NCBI RefSeq assembly: GCF_022374875.2
Contig: NZ_CP092427.2
Span: forward strand, 496,001-560,000
Source: Mycolicibacterium rufum
GTDB lineage: Bacteria > Actinomycetota > Actinomycetes > Mycobacteriales > Mycobacteriaceae
Direction of reading: 5' to 3'
DNA: 64,000 nucleotides
Shown here: in pieces, positions 1 through 9,120 of the stretch
Numbering within the stretch: the first letter of the stretch is position 1
Layout: each line of letters starts with the position of its first letter
Translations under genes and position numbers: made by a program
The notes under the pieces: model-generated
The model's input: the letters and a program-made list of their open reading frames with translations, nothing else
Told to the model about the DNA's origin: nothing
Databases searched by the model: none

Positions 1-1449
1 ATCGGGATGGTTGGTCCACGCCAGCGCCATGACGGCGCGGGCGCGTGTATGCGGATCCGTGGTCGTGTCGATCGCTTCTCGCAGATGCGACGTGGCGGCC
101 GCATCGCCGATCTCGTACTCCGCGGTCCCGAGTTCGAACACGATCTCCGGACGTTGGGTGCCGTTCGGTGGTTCGTCGAGCGCGCGCCGCAGGAGCGCGG
201 CCGCCGTATCCGGAGCGCCGCCGAGAAGCGCCGTCCGAGCCGCCTCGCGCAGCATCGCGACGACGCGAGAGTCACCGGCAGGGGTCGTCGCGAGCAGATG
301 GGCGGCGATGACCCCTCGCTCGCAATGCTGCTCTGCCAGTACGCGTGCCGCCTGCGCGTGCATCTCCGCACGCTCTGCGTGGTCCAGATCTTCGTAGATC
401 GCCGTGCGTAGAAGAGGATGGACGAACCGCATTGGCTCACCGCTGATCAGGATCTCAGCGTTCACCAGCGCGACACCGAGCTCTGCGACCCGCTTCGGAT
501 GCAGGCCGGCCAACCGTGCACAGGTGCTGAGTCGGGCGCGCTCACCCAGGACGGCGACGGCTCGAGCGAGCATCGCCGCATCCTCACCGATACGGCCGAC
601 CCGCATCAGGACCGATGCCGAAACCCGCTCGGGAACAAGTGCATCGACATCGGAGGGATCGATGTTGCGTGCCACCCGCCCGGTGCGGCGGAACTCACCC
701 AGCAATTCAGAGACTAGGAAGGGGTTGCCGCCGGTGGCCTCGGCGCATGCGCGGCACAAGTCCTCGCCGGCCTCGGGGCCGAGCACTTCCCGGACCAGAC
801 TCGCGACCGCGGCGTCGCCGAGAGGTTGCGGATGCACCACTGCCGAACTGCCGAGTAATAGGGAGGTGAGCTCGTCGCGGCTCCTTCCCTGGCCGGTCCG
901 GGCCGAAACGGCCAGCAGCACCGGCAGACCGGCGAGTCGGGGTGCAAGATGCAGAAGGAACCGCAGGGACGGCCCGTCGGTGCAGTGCGCGTCATCGACA
1001 ACGAGTACGACGGGGCCCCGTTCGGCGAGGTTGGCGACCAACCAGTAGAGACCGTGCAGGGTTGCGAAGGCGATGTCAGCGGTGTTCGGCTCGGCCTCGA
1101 CGTCGGTGAACACCGGTTCTGCCAGCCTCGCCGCGCCGGCCAGCAGACGGTCCCGTTCGGCGCTGTCGGCACCGAGGACCGCCCCCTCCAACAGCTGGCG
1201 CACGATGCCGAAGCCGAAGCCGCGCTCAGGCTCGCTGCCGCGGGCACCGAGCACCGTCATTCCTGCGGCCGTGACACGCCCTCGCAGGTAGTCCAGCAAC
1301 GCCGTCTTGCCGATGCCGGCCGGGCCCTCGATCAGCAGCAACGACCCCGAGTCGGCGACCGCGGCAACGGCGGCGTCGATCGTCTGCAGATCGCGTTCAC
1401 GATCGAGCAGCCGATGCCCCTCCGACGCGCTGCCGACACGCGGTTCCAC
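1..1449 (-). CDS. LuxR/STAND-type ATPase regulator, cut by left edge
   Basis: N-terminal part of a large signal-transduction ATPase; the reading frame is open from a GTG at 1449 to base 1, so the C-terminus lies outside the window. A P-loop (GPAGIGKTALL, about residues 42-52) and a Walker B strand (VVLVVDDAH, about residue 150) are visible, followed by the conserved CAEATGGNPFLVSELL segment typical of AAA_16/LuxR-family regulators and by helical, TPR-like sequence. An in-frame TAG lies 27 bases upstream of the GTG and no in-frame ATG exists between them, which fixes the start region. Members usually end in a LuxR helix-turn-helix, but that is not visible here. It is divergent from the ABC importer operon starting at 1564, so control of that operon is plausible but inferred. 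Confidence 0.8.
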   Translation of the reverse strand, partial: MEPRVGSASEGHRLLDRERDLQTIDAAVAAVADSGSLLLIEGPAGIGKTALLDYLRGRVTAAGMTVLGARGSEPERGFGFGIVRQLLEGAVLGADSAERDRLLAGAARLAEPVFTDVEAEPNTADIAFATLHGLYWLVANLAERGPVVLVVDDAHCTDGPSLRFLLHLAPRLAGLPVLLAVSARTGQGRSRDELTSLLLGSSAVVHPQPLGDAAVASLVREVLGPEAGEDLCRACAEATGGNPFLVSELLGEFRRTGRVARNIDPSDVDALVPERVSASVLMRVGRIGEDAAMLARAVAVLGERARLSTCARLAGLHPKRVAELGVALVNAEILISGEPMRFVHPLLRTAIYEDLDHAERAEMHAQAARVLAEQHCERGVIAAHLLATTPAGDSRVVAMLREAARTALLGGAPDTAAALLRRALDEPPNGTQRPEIVFELGTAEYEIGDAAATSHLREAIDTTTDPHTRARAVMALAWTNHPD

Positions 1450-1563
1450 GCATCCATCTTCGGACGTGCGTGCCGTCTACCGGTACAGGTTGTGCGTCAA
1501 ACGTCCAGAAAATCTTCCCTGGTGCTGCCACAATATGCCCCAGTCGAAGCGGGGGAAGCCGTC

Positions 1564-2562
1564 ATGAGACTGGGGTTGTGGGGCGAGCCACGACGCGTGC
1601 TCGCGGCGATCACCGTCGTCGTGGTACTGGCGGGGTGCACAGACGACCAGACCGGTGGGGCGGGCGACGCGCCGCGGAAGACCACGCTGCGCGTCGGGCT
1701 CTTTCCCGCCGCCAATACGTTGCCGGTGCACGCGGCGCTGACCCGGGGCATCTTCGAACGTCATGGACTCGACGTCGTTCTCACCGAAGGTCAGGACCTG
1801 CCGCTGTTCATGGCGGCACAGGCCAAAGGCCAGTACGACATCGCGATGAGCACTCCAACTCTGGTCCTGGTCGCGGCGCAGAAAGGGCTGGGCCTGCAGG
1901 TGGTGTCGAGCACGGCCCAGCAGACGGCACAGCGTCCGAATGCGGTCTGGATCACGACGGACCCGTCGATCCGGTCCCTCGCCGATCTCCGAGGCGGAAC
2001 ACTGGCCGTGCCCTCGCTCACGGGAATCATCACCGATGCGGTTGTCTACCTGCTGCAGCGGAAAGGCTTGCAACGCAACGAAGTTCGCCTGATTCAGACC
2101 CCGTTCCCGGCCATGGGTGACCAGCTCGAGGCAGGACATGTGAACGCCGCGGTCGCCACCTTGCCCTACAGCACGGCCATCGTCGCCCGGGGCTTCCTCG
2201 CCCATGAAGACGTCATCGTCGAGGCCGTCGACGCAGCAAGCGGTGGCGCGGTGGCCGAGGCCATCACCACCGTGTGGACAGTCCCCCGACAATTCGCGCT
2301 CGACAATCCGGCAGCGATGACGGCGTGGCGCGACGCGCTGCGCGAGGCCGTCGATGCACTGGAATCCGACCAGAACGCAGCGCGGGCGATGATGGCCGAC
2401 TGGCTGGGGATACCGTCCGAGATTCTCGACGAGGCACCCCTTCCCGACTGGACCGTCGACATCACGCCACGACAGTTGGAGCCCTACGTCGCGATCGCTC
2501 GTCAGGTCGGCACGATCGACTCGGACCCCGATACGACGACGCTGGTGTGGCAGGGTCCGTGA
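1564..2562 (+). CDS. NitT/TauT-type ABC importer substrate-binding lipoprotein
   Basis: Periplasm-facing solute-binding protein of 332 residues. A hydrophobic signal with lipobox LAGC (Cys25) predicts lipid anchoring. The mature part has the SsuA/THI5-like pattern: an early strand LRVGLFPAANTLPVHAAL, a KGQYDIAMSTP segment, and a later LADLRGGTLAVPSLTG motif. These match aliphatic sulfonate, nitrate or pyrimidine-precursor binders; the ligand cannot be deduced. ATG at 1564 is preceded by a GGGGGAAG ribosome binding site; the longer upstream open frame overlaps the divergent regulator's coding region and is rejected. The stop overlaps the ATPase start by four bases (GTGA), so it is first in a coupled operon. 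Confidence 0.88.
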   Translation: MRLGLWGEPRRVLAAITVVVVLAGCTDDQTGGAGDAPRKTTLRVGLFPAANTLPVHAALTRGIFERHGLDVVLTEGQDLPLFMAAQAKGQYDIAMSTPTLVLVAAQKGLGLQVVSSTAQQTAQRPNAVWITTDPSIRSLADLRGGTLAVPSLTGIITDAVVYLLQRKGLQRNEVRLIQTPFPAMGDQLEAGHVNAAVATLPYSTAIVARGFLAHEDVIVEAVDAASGGAVAEAITTVWTVPRQFALDNPAAMTAWRDALREAVDALESDQNAARAMMADWLGIPSEILDEAPLPDWTVDITPRQLEPYVAIARQVGTIDSDPDTTTLVWQGP

Positions 2563-3320
2563 CCCGGTGTCTCTATCGGGTGCGGGATTTGGAGGTCCGA
2601 CTCGCCGGCCCGACCACGGTGCTCCACGGCGTCAGCTTCGACGTTCATGAGGGCGACGTGGTCGGATTGGTCGGCCGCTCAGGGGTGGGTAAGAGCACGC
2701 TCCTGCGTGCCCTCGGTGGCCTCGTCGACGCGCACGACGGTTGCGTCACGTTCGGGAATCGCGCGGTCTCGCGTCCACCCGACGGCGTCGTGATGGTGTT
2801 CCAGGACTACGAGAATGCGTTGTTGCCCTGGCGCACCGTCGGACACAACGTCCAACTGGGCCTCGAAGGCCGATTGCCGCGCACACTTCGTCGCACCGCG
2901 GCGGCGCGCGCGCTCGAGTTGGTCGGACTCGGCGATCGCTACGACGACTACCCGTGGCAGATGTCGGGCGGGATGGCCCAACGCGTGCAGATAGCGCGGG
3001 CGCTCGCCGTTGAGCCGGCGGTGTTGTTGATGGACGAGCCGTTCGGAGCGCTCGACGCCATCACGAAGGCGACGCTGCAGGACATGCTGCTCGATGTTCA
3101 GCGAGCGCTGGGAACGACGATTCTCTTCGTCACTCACGATCTGGACGAGGCGATCTACCTCAGTGACCGCGTCTTCGTGCTGAGCGGAAAGCCCGGCGCC
3201 ATCACCCTGGCTCTTGACGTCGCGCTGCCGCGCGCACGTGATCAAGTGACGACTCGGGAGTCGCCCGCCTACCTCGGTCTGCGACGCGCGCTCGCCGAGC
3301 ATCTCCGGGTCGCCGGGTGA
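2559..3320 (+). CDS. NitT/TauT-type ABC importer ATP-binding subunit
   Basis: Cytoplasmic ATPase of 253 residues that powers the importer. Walker A is GRSGVGKST (residues 39-47); a Q-loop (VFQDYENALLPW), signature (MSGGMAQRVQIARAL), Walker B (VLLMDEPFGALD) and switch histidine (VTHDLDEA) are all present and intact. The sequence around the Q-loop and the short length fit the SsuB/TauB/NrtD group. The GTG start at 2559 gives a four-base GTGA overlap with the binding-protein gene; starts further upstream lie inside that gene. The permease start overlaps its own stop in the same way. Confidence 0.9.
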   Translation: MTRCLYRVRDLEVRLAGPTTVLHGVSFDVHEGDVVGLVGRSGVGKSTLLRALGGLVDAHDGCVTFGNRAVSRPPDGVVMVFQDYENALLPWRTVGHNVQLGLEGRLPRTLRRTAAARALELVGLGDRYDDYPWQMSGGMAQRVQIARALAVEPAVLLMDEPFGALDAITKATLQDMLLDVQRALGTTILFVTHDLDEAIYLSDRVFVLSGKPGAITLALDVALPRARDQVTTRESPAYLGLRRALAEHLRVAG

Positions 3321-4843
3321 AGCGTTCGGGGCCGGCGCTCGCGTCTGCGCTCGTGCCGGTGTCACTGGTGGTGACATGGCAACTGTCGAGCACATCCTCG
3401 AGCCTTGGTCTCCTGTCGTCACCGGCGGCGGTGTTGGCCGCGGTGCCCGTTGAAGTCGGCAGCGGCCGCTTGTTTCTCGCCGCAGCCCATACGATCGGCG
3501 TCGCACTCGCTGCCGCGGTCATCTCGGTGGCGGCGGGGACCGTTGGTGGGGTGCTGCTCGGACTCAGGCCACAGATCGCTGCGTGGACGGCGTCCTCCGT
3601 GGACGTGTTGCGCACCGTTCCGGCCCTCACCCTCATCCCGGTCACCGTGTTGGCGCTCGGCCCGACGCTGGGCGCTGAGATCGCGCTGGCGACCTACGCC
3701 GCGTTGTGGCCGATGGTGCTCAACACGGCGGGGGCGGTCGGATCGGTGCATCCCCGCCAGTTCGACGTCGCGCGAACGTTCCGGCTGAGTGGGCCGGCCA
3801 CCCTGCGCACGGTCGCACTTCCTGCGGCAGCGCCATTATGGCTGGTCGGCGTTCGCATGTCGGTCACTCTTGCCTTCTTGGTCGCGATCGTGGTGGAGAT
3901 GGTCATCACCCCCGGCGGCCTTGGCACGGCATTGATTCGGTCGCTGAATGCTTTTGCACCCGAGCGCATGTGGGTCTATGTGCTGACGTGCGGAATGGTC
4001 GGTGCGTTGTTCAACATCGCGCTGCGACGCACGCTGGCAGCCGCGATGCCCGGACACGAGCTCGCGCCATCCACCTACCGGGTCGGTACCGAGTTCGCGA
4101 CGGCGCGTGGTCTGGTGCCGGTTGCCCTGGCGCTGATCGTGTGGCAGGTGGCAGGCTCCCCCGCGTCCCTGACGCTGCCCCCACCCAGCCAATGGTTCGC
4201 CGCCCTGGCCGGTCTGCACGCGGACTCGTCGCTGTTACCGGCGATAGGGCATACCCTGACCACCTACCTCGGAGGGCTCTCTGCCGCGGCAGTCATCGGT
4301 GGCGCCGCGGGAATGGCCATCGGCTCCTCACGTCTGATCGACCGAACTGTCTCCCCGACACTCGACTTCGTGGCCGCGATCCCCGGCGCCGCGATGATCC
4401 CGGTGGTCGTCCTCATCCTGGGTCCGAACCCGATCAGCGGCATCGTGGCCGTCGGCACCATCGTCGCCTGGCCGATCCTGTTGAGCACCGCTGCCGTCCG
4501 GCGGGCCATTCCGGACGTCCGGATCGACATGTCGCGCACGATGGGGTTGTCCCGCCCACGGCAATGGCGCAGTGTGACGTTCCCGTCGTCGGTACCTGGC
4601 ATCGTCCACGGTGTGCAGGTCACCTCAGGTCTGGCGCTGATCGTTGCGCTCCTGACCGACATTTTCGGGTCCGGTTCGGGGATGGGCCGCCTTCTGATCG
4701 AAAGCCAGCAACGTTTCGACGCGGCCGCGGCCTGGGGCGTGCTCCTCATCATCGGGGTCATCGGTTATGTGTTCAGCGTCGGCTTGGCGGGTGCGACGCG
4801 CGTCGTCAACGCCAGTCGGCGCCGGGTAGCCTCGGCGCGATGA
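3317..4843 (+). CDS. Fused tandem permease of NitT/TauT-type ABC importer
   Basis: Membrane channel of the importer, 508 residues, about twice the normal 250-residue length for SsuC/TauC permeases. Two complete permease units are fused head to tail. Each carries its own cytoplasmic EAA-type coupling loop, one around residues 150-180 (VARTFRLSGPATLRTV) and one around residues 405-435 (MSRTMGLSRPRQWRSV), each within a set of about six membrane helices. Most family members form homodimers of a single unit; here the dimer is encoded as one chain. GTG at 3317 overlaps the ATPase stop (GTGA), and its stop overlaps the next ATG (ATGA). Confidence 0.9.
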   Translation: MKRSGPALASALVPVSLVVTWQLSSTSSSLGLLSSPAAVLAAVPVEVGSGRLFLAAAHTIGVALAAAVISVAAGTVGGVLLGLRPQIAAWTASSVDVLRTVPALTLIPVTVLALGPTLGAEIALATYAALWPMVLNTAGAVGSVHPRQFDVARTFRLSGPATLRTVALPAAAPLWLVGVRMSVTLAFLVAIVVEMVITPGGLGTALIRSLNAFAPERMWVYVLTCGMVGALFNIALRRTLAAAMPGHELAPSTYRVGTEFATARGLVPVALALIVWQVAGSPASLTLPPPSQWFAALAGLHADSSLLPAIGHTLTTYLGGLSAAAVIGGAAGMAIGSSRLIDRTVSPTLDFVAAIPGAAMIPVVVLILGPNPISGIVAVGTIVAWPILLSTAAVRRAIPDVRIDMSRTMGLSRPRQWRSVTFPSSVPGIVHGVQVTSGLALIVALLTDIFGSGSGMGRLLIESQQRFDAAAAWGVLLIIGVIGYVFSVGLAGATRVVNASRRRVASAR

Positions 4844-6045
4844 ACCTCGACCGGAACAAGGCCTCCATCGTCGAGGCGATCGATGCCGGACTGCTGGCGG
4901 GCGCGGTGACCCTGGTGTGGCGCGCGGGGGAAGTGCTGCAGGTCAACGAACTCGGCTACCGCGACGTCGACGTCAAGCTGCCGATGCAGCGCGACACGAT
5001 CTTCCGCATCGCCTCGATGACCAAGCCGGTGACGGTGGCCGCGGCGATGTCGCTGATCGAAGAAGGCAAGCTCGCGCTGACCGACCGGGTGTCGACGTGG
5101 CTGCCCGAGATGGCCGACATGCGGGTGCTCGCCGAACCGCGGGGTCCGCTCGACCGCACGGTGCCGGCGCAGCGGCCGATCACCATCGAGGACCTGATGA
5201 CCCACCGCAGCGGGCTGGCCTACATGTTCTCGGTGCTCGGCCCGCTGGCCGACGCGTACCGCAAGCTGCCCCATCGGCATGATCAGGACCGCTGGCTGGC
5301 CGAGTTGACCGCCCTGCCCCTGGTGCACCAGCCCGGGGAGCGGCTGACCTACAGCCACGCCACCGATGTGCTGGGCATCGCGCTGTCGCGCCTCGAGGGC
5401 AAACCGCTCAGCCAGGTACTGACCGAGCGGGTTCTCGGCCCACTGGACATGTCCGACACGGGATTTCACGTCGGGAGCGCGGGCAGGCGGCGGGCCGCGA
5501 CGATGTACCAGTTGGACAAGGACAACACGTTGCGCCACGACGTGATGGGTCCCGCGCCGATCTCCGATCCCCCGTTCTGCACCGGCGGCGCGGGCCTGTG
5601 GTCGACGGCCGACGACTACCTGATGTTCGCCCGGATGCTCCTGGCCGGCGGGACGGTCGATGGTGTGCGGGTGCTGTCCGAGGAGTCGGTGCGGTTGATG
5701 CGCACCGACCGGCTCACCGAGGAGCAGAAGCGCCACGACTTCCTCGGCGCACCGTTCTGGATCGGGCGAGGGTTCGGGCTGAACCTGTCGGTGGTGACGG
5801 ACCCGTCGAAGTCGCGTCAGCTGTTCGGACCGGGCGGCCCGGGCACGTTCTCCTGGCCCGGCGCGTACGGCACGTGGTGGCAGGCCGATCCGAGCGCCGA
5901 CACCATCCTGATCTATCTGATCCAGAATCTGCCGAATCTGTCGGCCGACGCCGCGGCCGCCGTCGCCGGCAACACGTCGCTGGCCAAACTGCAGAGCGCC
6001 CAGCCGAAATTCGTCCGGCGCACCTATGAGGCGCTCGAGCTCTGA
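4840..6045 (+). CDS. Serine beta-lactamase-fold hydrolase (EstB/class C-like)
   Basis: Hydrolase of 401 residues in the beta-lactamase/transpeptidase-like family. The catalytic SxxK motif is SMTK (Ser59-Lys62) and the YxN-like motif is YSH (Tyr171); HRSGLAY and a C-terminal GPGGPGTFSWPGAYGT segment are also typical. No signal peptide is evident, which favours a cytoplasmic esterase over a secreted beta-lactamase. ATG at 4840 overlaps the permease stop (ATGA), so it belongs to the importer operon, perhaps acting on the imported compound (inference). Its 3' end overlaps the convergent gene at 6024 by 22 bases. Confidence 0.85.
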   Translation: MNLDRNKASIVEAIDAGLLAGAVTLVWRAGEVLQVNELGYRDVDVKLPMQRDTIFRIASMTKPVTVAAAMSLIEEGKLALTDRVSTWLPEMADMRVLAEPRGPLDRTVPAQRPITIEDLMTHRSGLAYMFSVLGPLADAYRKLPHRHDQDRWLAELTALPLVHQPGERLTYSHATDVLGIALSRLEGKPLSQVLTERVLGPLDMSDTGFHVGSAGRRRAATMYQLDKDNTLRHDVMGPAPISDPPFCTGGAGLWSTADDYLMFARMLLAGGTVDGVRVLSEESVRLMRTDRLTEEQKRHDFLGAPFWIGRGFGLNLSVVTDPSKSRQLFGPGGPGTFSWPGAYGTWWQADPSADTILIYLIQNLPNLSADAAAAVAGNTSLAKLQSAQPKFVRRTYEALEL

Positions 6046-6551
6046 GCGCGTAACGCCGCATCCAACGCCGCCATGAGTTGGGCGATCCGGCCGCGGTGCG
6101 CCGGCGCCGGCGGGTAGCGGCGCAGGACGTCGATCAGCTCCGGGGTGGCGCGGCGCTGCGCCCTCTCGATCGCCGAGTCGGCGCTTCCCGTCGTGATCTC
6201 GCCGATGCGCGCGGCGTTGGCGGCGGCCCGCAGGATGTGGCCGACCTGGTGGGCGCGGGCGATCGGGTGCAGGTACGCAGCGGACGCGGCGTCCCCCGCA
6301 GCCTGCGCGGCCAGACGCGCCGCCTCAACCGTCGCCTCCCGCGCCGCCCGGTGCGCGTCGATGGCGGTGATGCGCTGCAGCCTCGTGCGTGGCTCGCCGT
6401 CGACGAACAGCCACGCAGCGGCGACAGCGGCGCGCGGCCGGGGATCACCGGGGTGCGTGTTCTCGTACACCGGCAGCAGATCCTCGGCGGCCGCAGCCAC
6501 GTACCGGACCACGATCCTCAGCTCGTCCGTCGACAGCGCGAAGTCGGGCAT
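6024..6551 (-). CDS. Imm5-like putative immunity protein
   Basis: Helical protein of 175 residues. The pattern LLPVYENTHPGDPRPRAAV followed by alanine-rich helices with repeated AHRAAREA and ARAHQVGHILRAAANAAR elements resembles the Imm5-like family annotated as putative immunity proteins in actinobacteria. No signal peptide or membrane segment. It is divergent, with 47 bases between, from the DUF222-HNH nuclease gene at 6599, and convergent with the hydrolase gene, overlapping it by 22 bases. Protection against a toxin is only the family label; nothing here proves it. Confidence 0.65.
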   Translation of the reverse strand: MPDFALSTDELRIVVRYVAAAAEDLLPVYENTHPGDPRPRAAVAAAWLFVDGEPRTRLQRITAIDAHRAAREATVEAARLAAQAAGDAASAAYLHPIARAHQVGHILRAAANAARIGEITTGSADSAIERAQRRATPELIDVLRRYPPAPAHRGRIAQLMAALDAALRAQSSSAS

Positions 6552-6585
6552 GGGGAAAGTGTGGCGAGTTGTCAGTACGGCGTTG

Positions 6586-6591
6586 TAGTGT
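6586..6591 (+). promoter_or_regulatory. -10 element of likely leaderless HNH-gene promoter
   Basis: TAGTGT matches the mycobacterial TANNNT -10 pattern and ends seven bases before the ATG at 6599, with no ribosome binding site between. That spacing would start the transcript at or next to the ATG. Confidence 0.4.
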
Positions 6592-6598
6592 CGGTGTC

Positions 6599-7876
6599 AT
6601 GTTCGAACACGTGTTCGATATCGATGAGGCGGCCTCCGAGGCCGAGCTCCGCGATGTCGTGACCCGCTGCGAACGCCTGAAAGCCACCGCCGCGGCCGCG
6701 CAGGCCCGCGCGACCGCGTTGTGGGCCCAGAAACGCCGCGCCGCCGAACAGGCCGCCGGGACGCCGTCGCGGAAACGGGGGCGGGGGTTGGCCTCGGAGA
6801 TCGCGCTGGCCCGGCTGGACGCCCCGGTCACCGGCAACACCCACCTCGGCATGGCCAACGCGTTGGTGCACGAGATGCCCCACACCCTGGCCGCGCTGCA
6901 AGCCGGGGTGCTCACCGAATACCGGGCGTCGCTGATCGTCAAACAGTCCGCCTGCCTGACCGTGGAAGACCGGCGCGCGCTGGATCGGGAGTTGTGTGCC
7001 GATCAGCAGGGGTTGGTGGGGTGGGGGAATGCGCGGATCGAGGCCGCCGCCGCGGCGATCGCCGCCCGCCTCGACGCCGCCGCAGTGGTCGAGCGCAAGA
7101 ACAAGGCCGCCCAGAGCGCCGGGGCGTGGACCCGCTGCGCCGCCAACGGCATGGTGTACCTGACGTTCCTGATGCCGCTCCGCCAAGGGGTCGGGGTCTA
7201 CGCCGCCCTCAAACGCGAAGCCGACACCACCGGCGACGGCCGCCCCCGCGGACAGGTCATGACCGACACCCTCTACGAACGCGTGACCGCCCGCCCGGCC
7301 GAACAACCGGTGCCGATCGCGGTGAACCTGGTGCTGGCCGACACCACCCTGTTCGGCGAAGACGACTCCCCGGGCTGGGTGCAGGGCTACGGGCCGGTGC
7401 CCGCGGTGGTGGCGCGAGATCTGGTCAGTGACGCGGTCTCCGACGAGACCGCGAAAGCCACGCTGCGCCGCCTCTACCGCCACCCCGACAGCGGACAACT
7501 CGTCGCGATGGAATCGAAGGCGCGGATCTTCCCGAAAGGGTTGCGGGCGTTCATCGGGCTGCGGGACCAGACGTGCCGGACGCCGTACTGCAACGCTCCG
7601 ATCCGCCACTACGACCACACCACCCCCGCCCGCGAGGGCGGGGCAACGAGCGCCGGCAATGGGGCGGGGTCGTGCGAGGCGTGCAACTACGCCAAAGAAG
7701 CCCCGGGGTGGACGGTCCGCACTGACGACCACCACGGCCGACATATCGCGACCTACACCACCCCCACCGGCGCGACCTACCGCTCCACCGCACCACCACT
7801 GCCCGGACCCACCCGACGACACAGCGCCATCGAGGCCAGGCTCAGCGTCCTGCTCGCGCAGCACCGCGCGGCGTGA
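6599..7876 (+). CDS. DUF222 / 13E12-repeat family HNH endonuclease
   Basis: Protein of 425 residues with an N-terminal DUF222 helical domain (about 10-300) and a C-terminal HNH nuclease domain (about 305-370). The nuclease part shows CRTPYCNAPIRHYDHTTP, a downstream asparagine region and CNYAKE, so the metal-binding His-Asp-His and Cys pairs are present. This is the family of REP13E12 proteins, multicopy in mycobacteria and carrying phage attachment sites in M. tuberculosis. The longer upstream frame is rejected because it covers the divergent gene; ATG at 6599 starts the conserved N-terminus. No flanking repeats were seen. Confidence 0.88.
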   Translation: MFEHVFDIDEAASEAELRDVVTRCERLKATAAAAQARATALWAQKRRAAEQAAGTPSRKRGRGLASEIALARLDAPVTGNTHLGMANALVHEMPHTLAALQAGVLTEYRASLIVKQSACLTVEDRRALDRELCADQQGLVGWGNARIEAAAAAIAARLDAAAVVERKNKAAQSAGAWTRCAANGMVYLTFLMPLRQGVGVYAALKREADTTGDGRPRGQVMTDTLYERVTARPAEQPVPIAVNLVLADTTLFGEDDSPGWVQGYGPVPAVVARDLVSDAVSDETAKATLRRLYRHPDSGQLVAMESKARIFPKGLRAFIGLRDQTCRTPYCNAPIRHYDHTTPAREGGATSAGNGAGSCEACNYAKEAPGWTVRTDDHHGRHIATYTTPTGATYRSTAPPLPGPTRRHSAIEARLSVLLAQHRAA

Positions 7877-7898
7877 CCCGATAGTGGCTGCGTCGCCG

Positions 7899-7904
7899 TA
7901 CATT
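7899..7904 (+). promoter_or_regulatory. -10 element of likely leaderless FAD-monooxygenase promoter
   Basis: TACATT fits TANNNT and lies six bases before the GTG at 7911. No Shine-Dalgarno sequence precedes that GTG, which supports leaderless translation and this start. Confidence 0.45.
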
Positions 7905-7910
7905 ACGAGG

Positions 7911-9116
7911 GTGCAGTCTCCGACCGTGCTCATCAACGGTGCCGGCATCGCCGGTCCGGCGCTCGCATTCTGGCTGAGCCGCAAGGGTTACCGCGTGATC
8001 GTCTGCGAGATCGCGCCCGGTATCCGGCCCGGTGGCCAAACGGTGGATCTGCGCGGGTCCGGCAGCGACGTGGTCGAACGCATGGGCCTCCTCGACCAGA
8101 TGAAGGCGCGGGCGCTCGAGCAGAACGGCGCCGCCTGGGTCCGGTCGGACGGGAGCCGTCGCGCCGAGATGCCGGTCACCGCGTTCGGCGGGAACGGGCT
8201 GGTGTCCAAGCTGGAGATCCTGCGCGGCGATCTGGCCGCGGTGCTGTACGACGCGACCCGCCGCGACGTCGACTACCGGTTCGGCTCGACCGTCACAGCG
8301 CTCGACCAGAGCGAGGAGTCCGTGACCGTGACGCTCGGCGACGGTGACCGCCTACCCGTCGACCTGGTGGTCGGCGCCGACGGACCGCACTCGGCCGTCC
8401 GGCGGATCGCCTTCGGCCCCGAAGAACGCTTCGTGCGGCCGATCGGCGGCTACAACGCGTGGTTCTCCGCGCCCGACACCGCCGGCCTCGACGGCTGGTT
8501 CCTGCTCTATCAGGCGCCCGGCGGGCTGAACGCGTCGATGCGCCCGTCGCATGACCCGTCGATCGCCAAGGCCGGCTTGGCTTTTCAATCGGAGCCGCTG
8601 ACCTACGACCGTCACGATCCCGACGCGCAGCGGCAGATCCTCGTCGAGAGGTTCGCCGGCGCCGGCTGGCACTGCGACGCTCTGCTCGCCGCGGCCGCCG
8701 AGGCCGACGACTTCTACTTCGACGCCTTCGCCCAGGTGCACATGCCGACCTGGGCGTCCGGGCGCGTCGCACTCGTCGGTGATGCCGGATACTGCGCCTC
8801 TCCGCTGTCCGGCATGGGCACCAGCCTGGCGCTCGTGGGCGCCTACGTGCTGGCCGGAGAACTCGGTCCGGCCGACCCCCTGTCCAGTGACCGTCTCGCC
8901 GCGGCACTGGCCCGCTACGACGAGGTGATGCGGCCCTTCGTCGACCGGTGCCAGGACCTCCCCAGCGGCATCGACCGCTATGCGCCGATGCGCGAGTCCG
9001 ACATCGCGATCACGGCCGCGGTGATGAAGTGGATGCAGCGCTGGCCGTTCCGGCCGATCGCGGAGAAGGCGTGGTTCCAGAACTCGGGATCGATGGCGTT
9101 GCCCGACTACCGCTGA
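7911..9116 (+). CDS. FAD-dependent aromatic-type monooxygenase
   Basis: Flavoprotein of 401 residues in the p-hydroxybenzoate hydroxylase/TetX superfamily. It has an N-terminal dinucleotide fold (GAGIAGPALAFWLSRKG, about residues 8-24), the middle DG motif (LVVGADGPHSAVRR) and the C-terminal FAD-binding motif (ALVGDAGYCASPLSGMGTS). These enzymes insert one oxygen atom into an organic substrate using NAD(P)H; the substrate is unknown. GTG at 7911 matches the normal family N-terminus and sits just after a -10 element. It converges on the CitE-like gene with four bases between. Confidence 0.87.
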   Translation: MQSPTVLINGAGIAGPALAFWLSRKGYRVIVCEIAPGIRPGGQTVDLRGSGSDVVERMGLLDQMKARALEQNGAAWVRSDGSRRAEMPVTAFGGNGLVSKLEILRGDLAAVLYDATRRDVDYRFGSTVTALDQSEESVTVTLGDGDRLPVDLVVGADGPHSAVRRIAFGPEERFVRPIGGYNAWFSAPDTAGLDGWFLLYQAPGGLNASMRPSHDPSIAKAGLAFQSEPLTYDRHDPDAQRQILVERFAGAGWHCDALLAAAAEADDFYFDAFAQVHMPTWASGRVALVGDAGYCASPLSGMGTSLALVGAYVLAGELGPADPLSSDRLAAALARYDEVMRPFVDRCQDLPSGIDRYAPMRESDIAITAAVMKWMQRWPFRPIAEKAWFQNSGSMALPDYR

Positions 9117-9120
9117 CGCG

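Noticed and set aside
949..1563. Plus-strand extension of the lipoprotein frame upstream of 1564
   Set aside because: It lies opposite the P-loop regulator, lacks a signal peptide at its start, and the ATG at 1564 has a ribosome binding site and lipobox at the right distance.
6599..7876. 13E12-family gene as an intact mobile element
   Set aside because: No flanking direct or inverted repeats, integrase or attachment site were visible.
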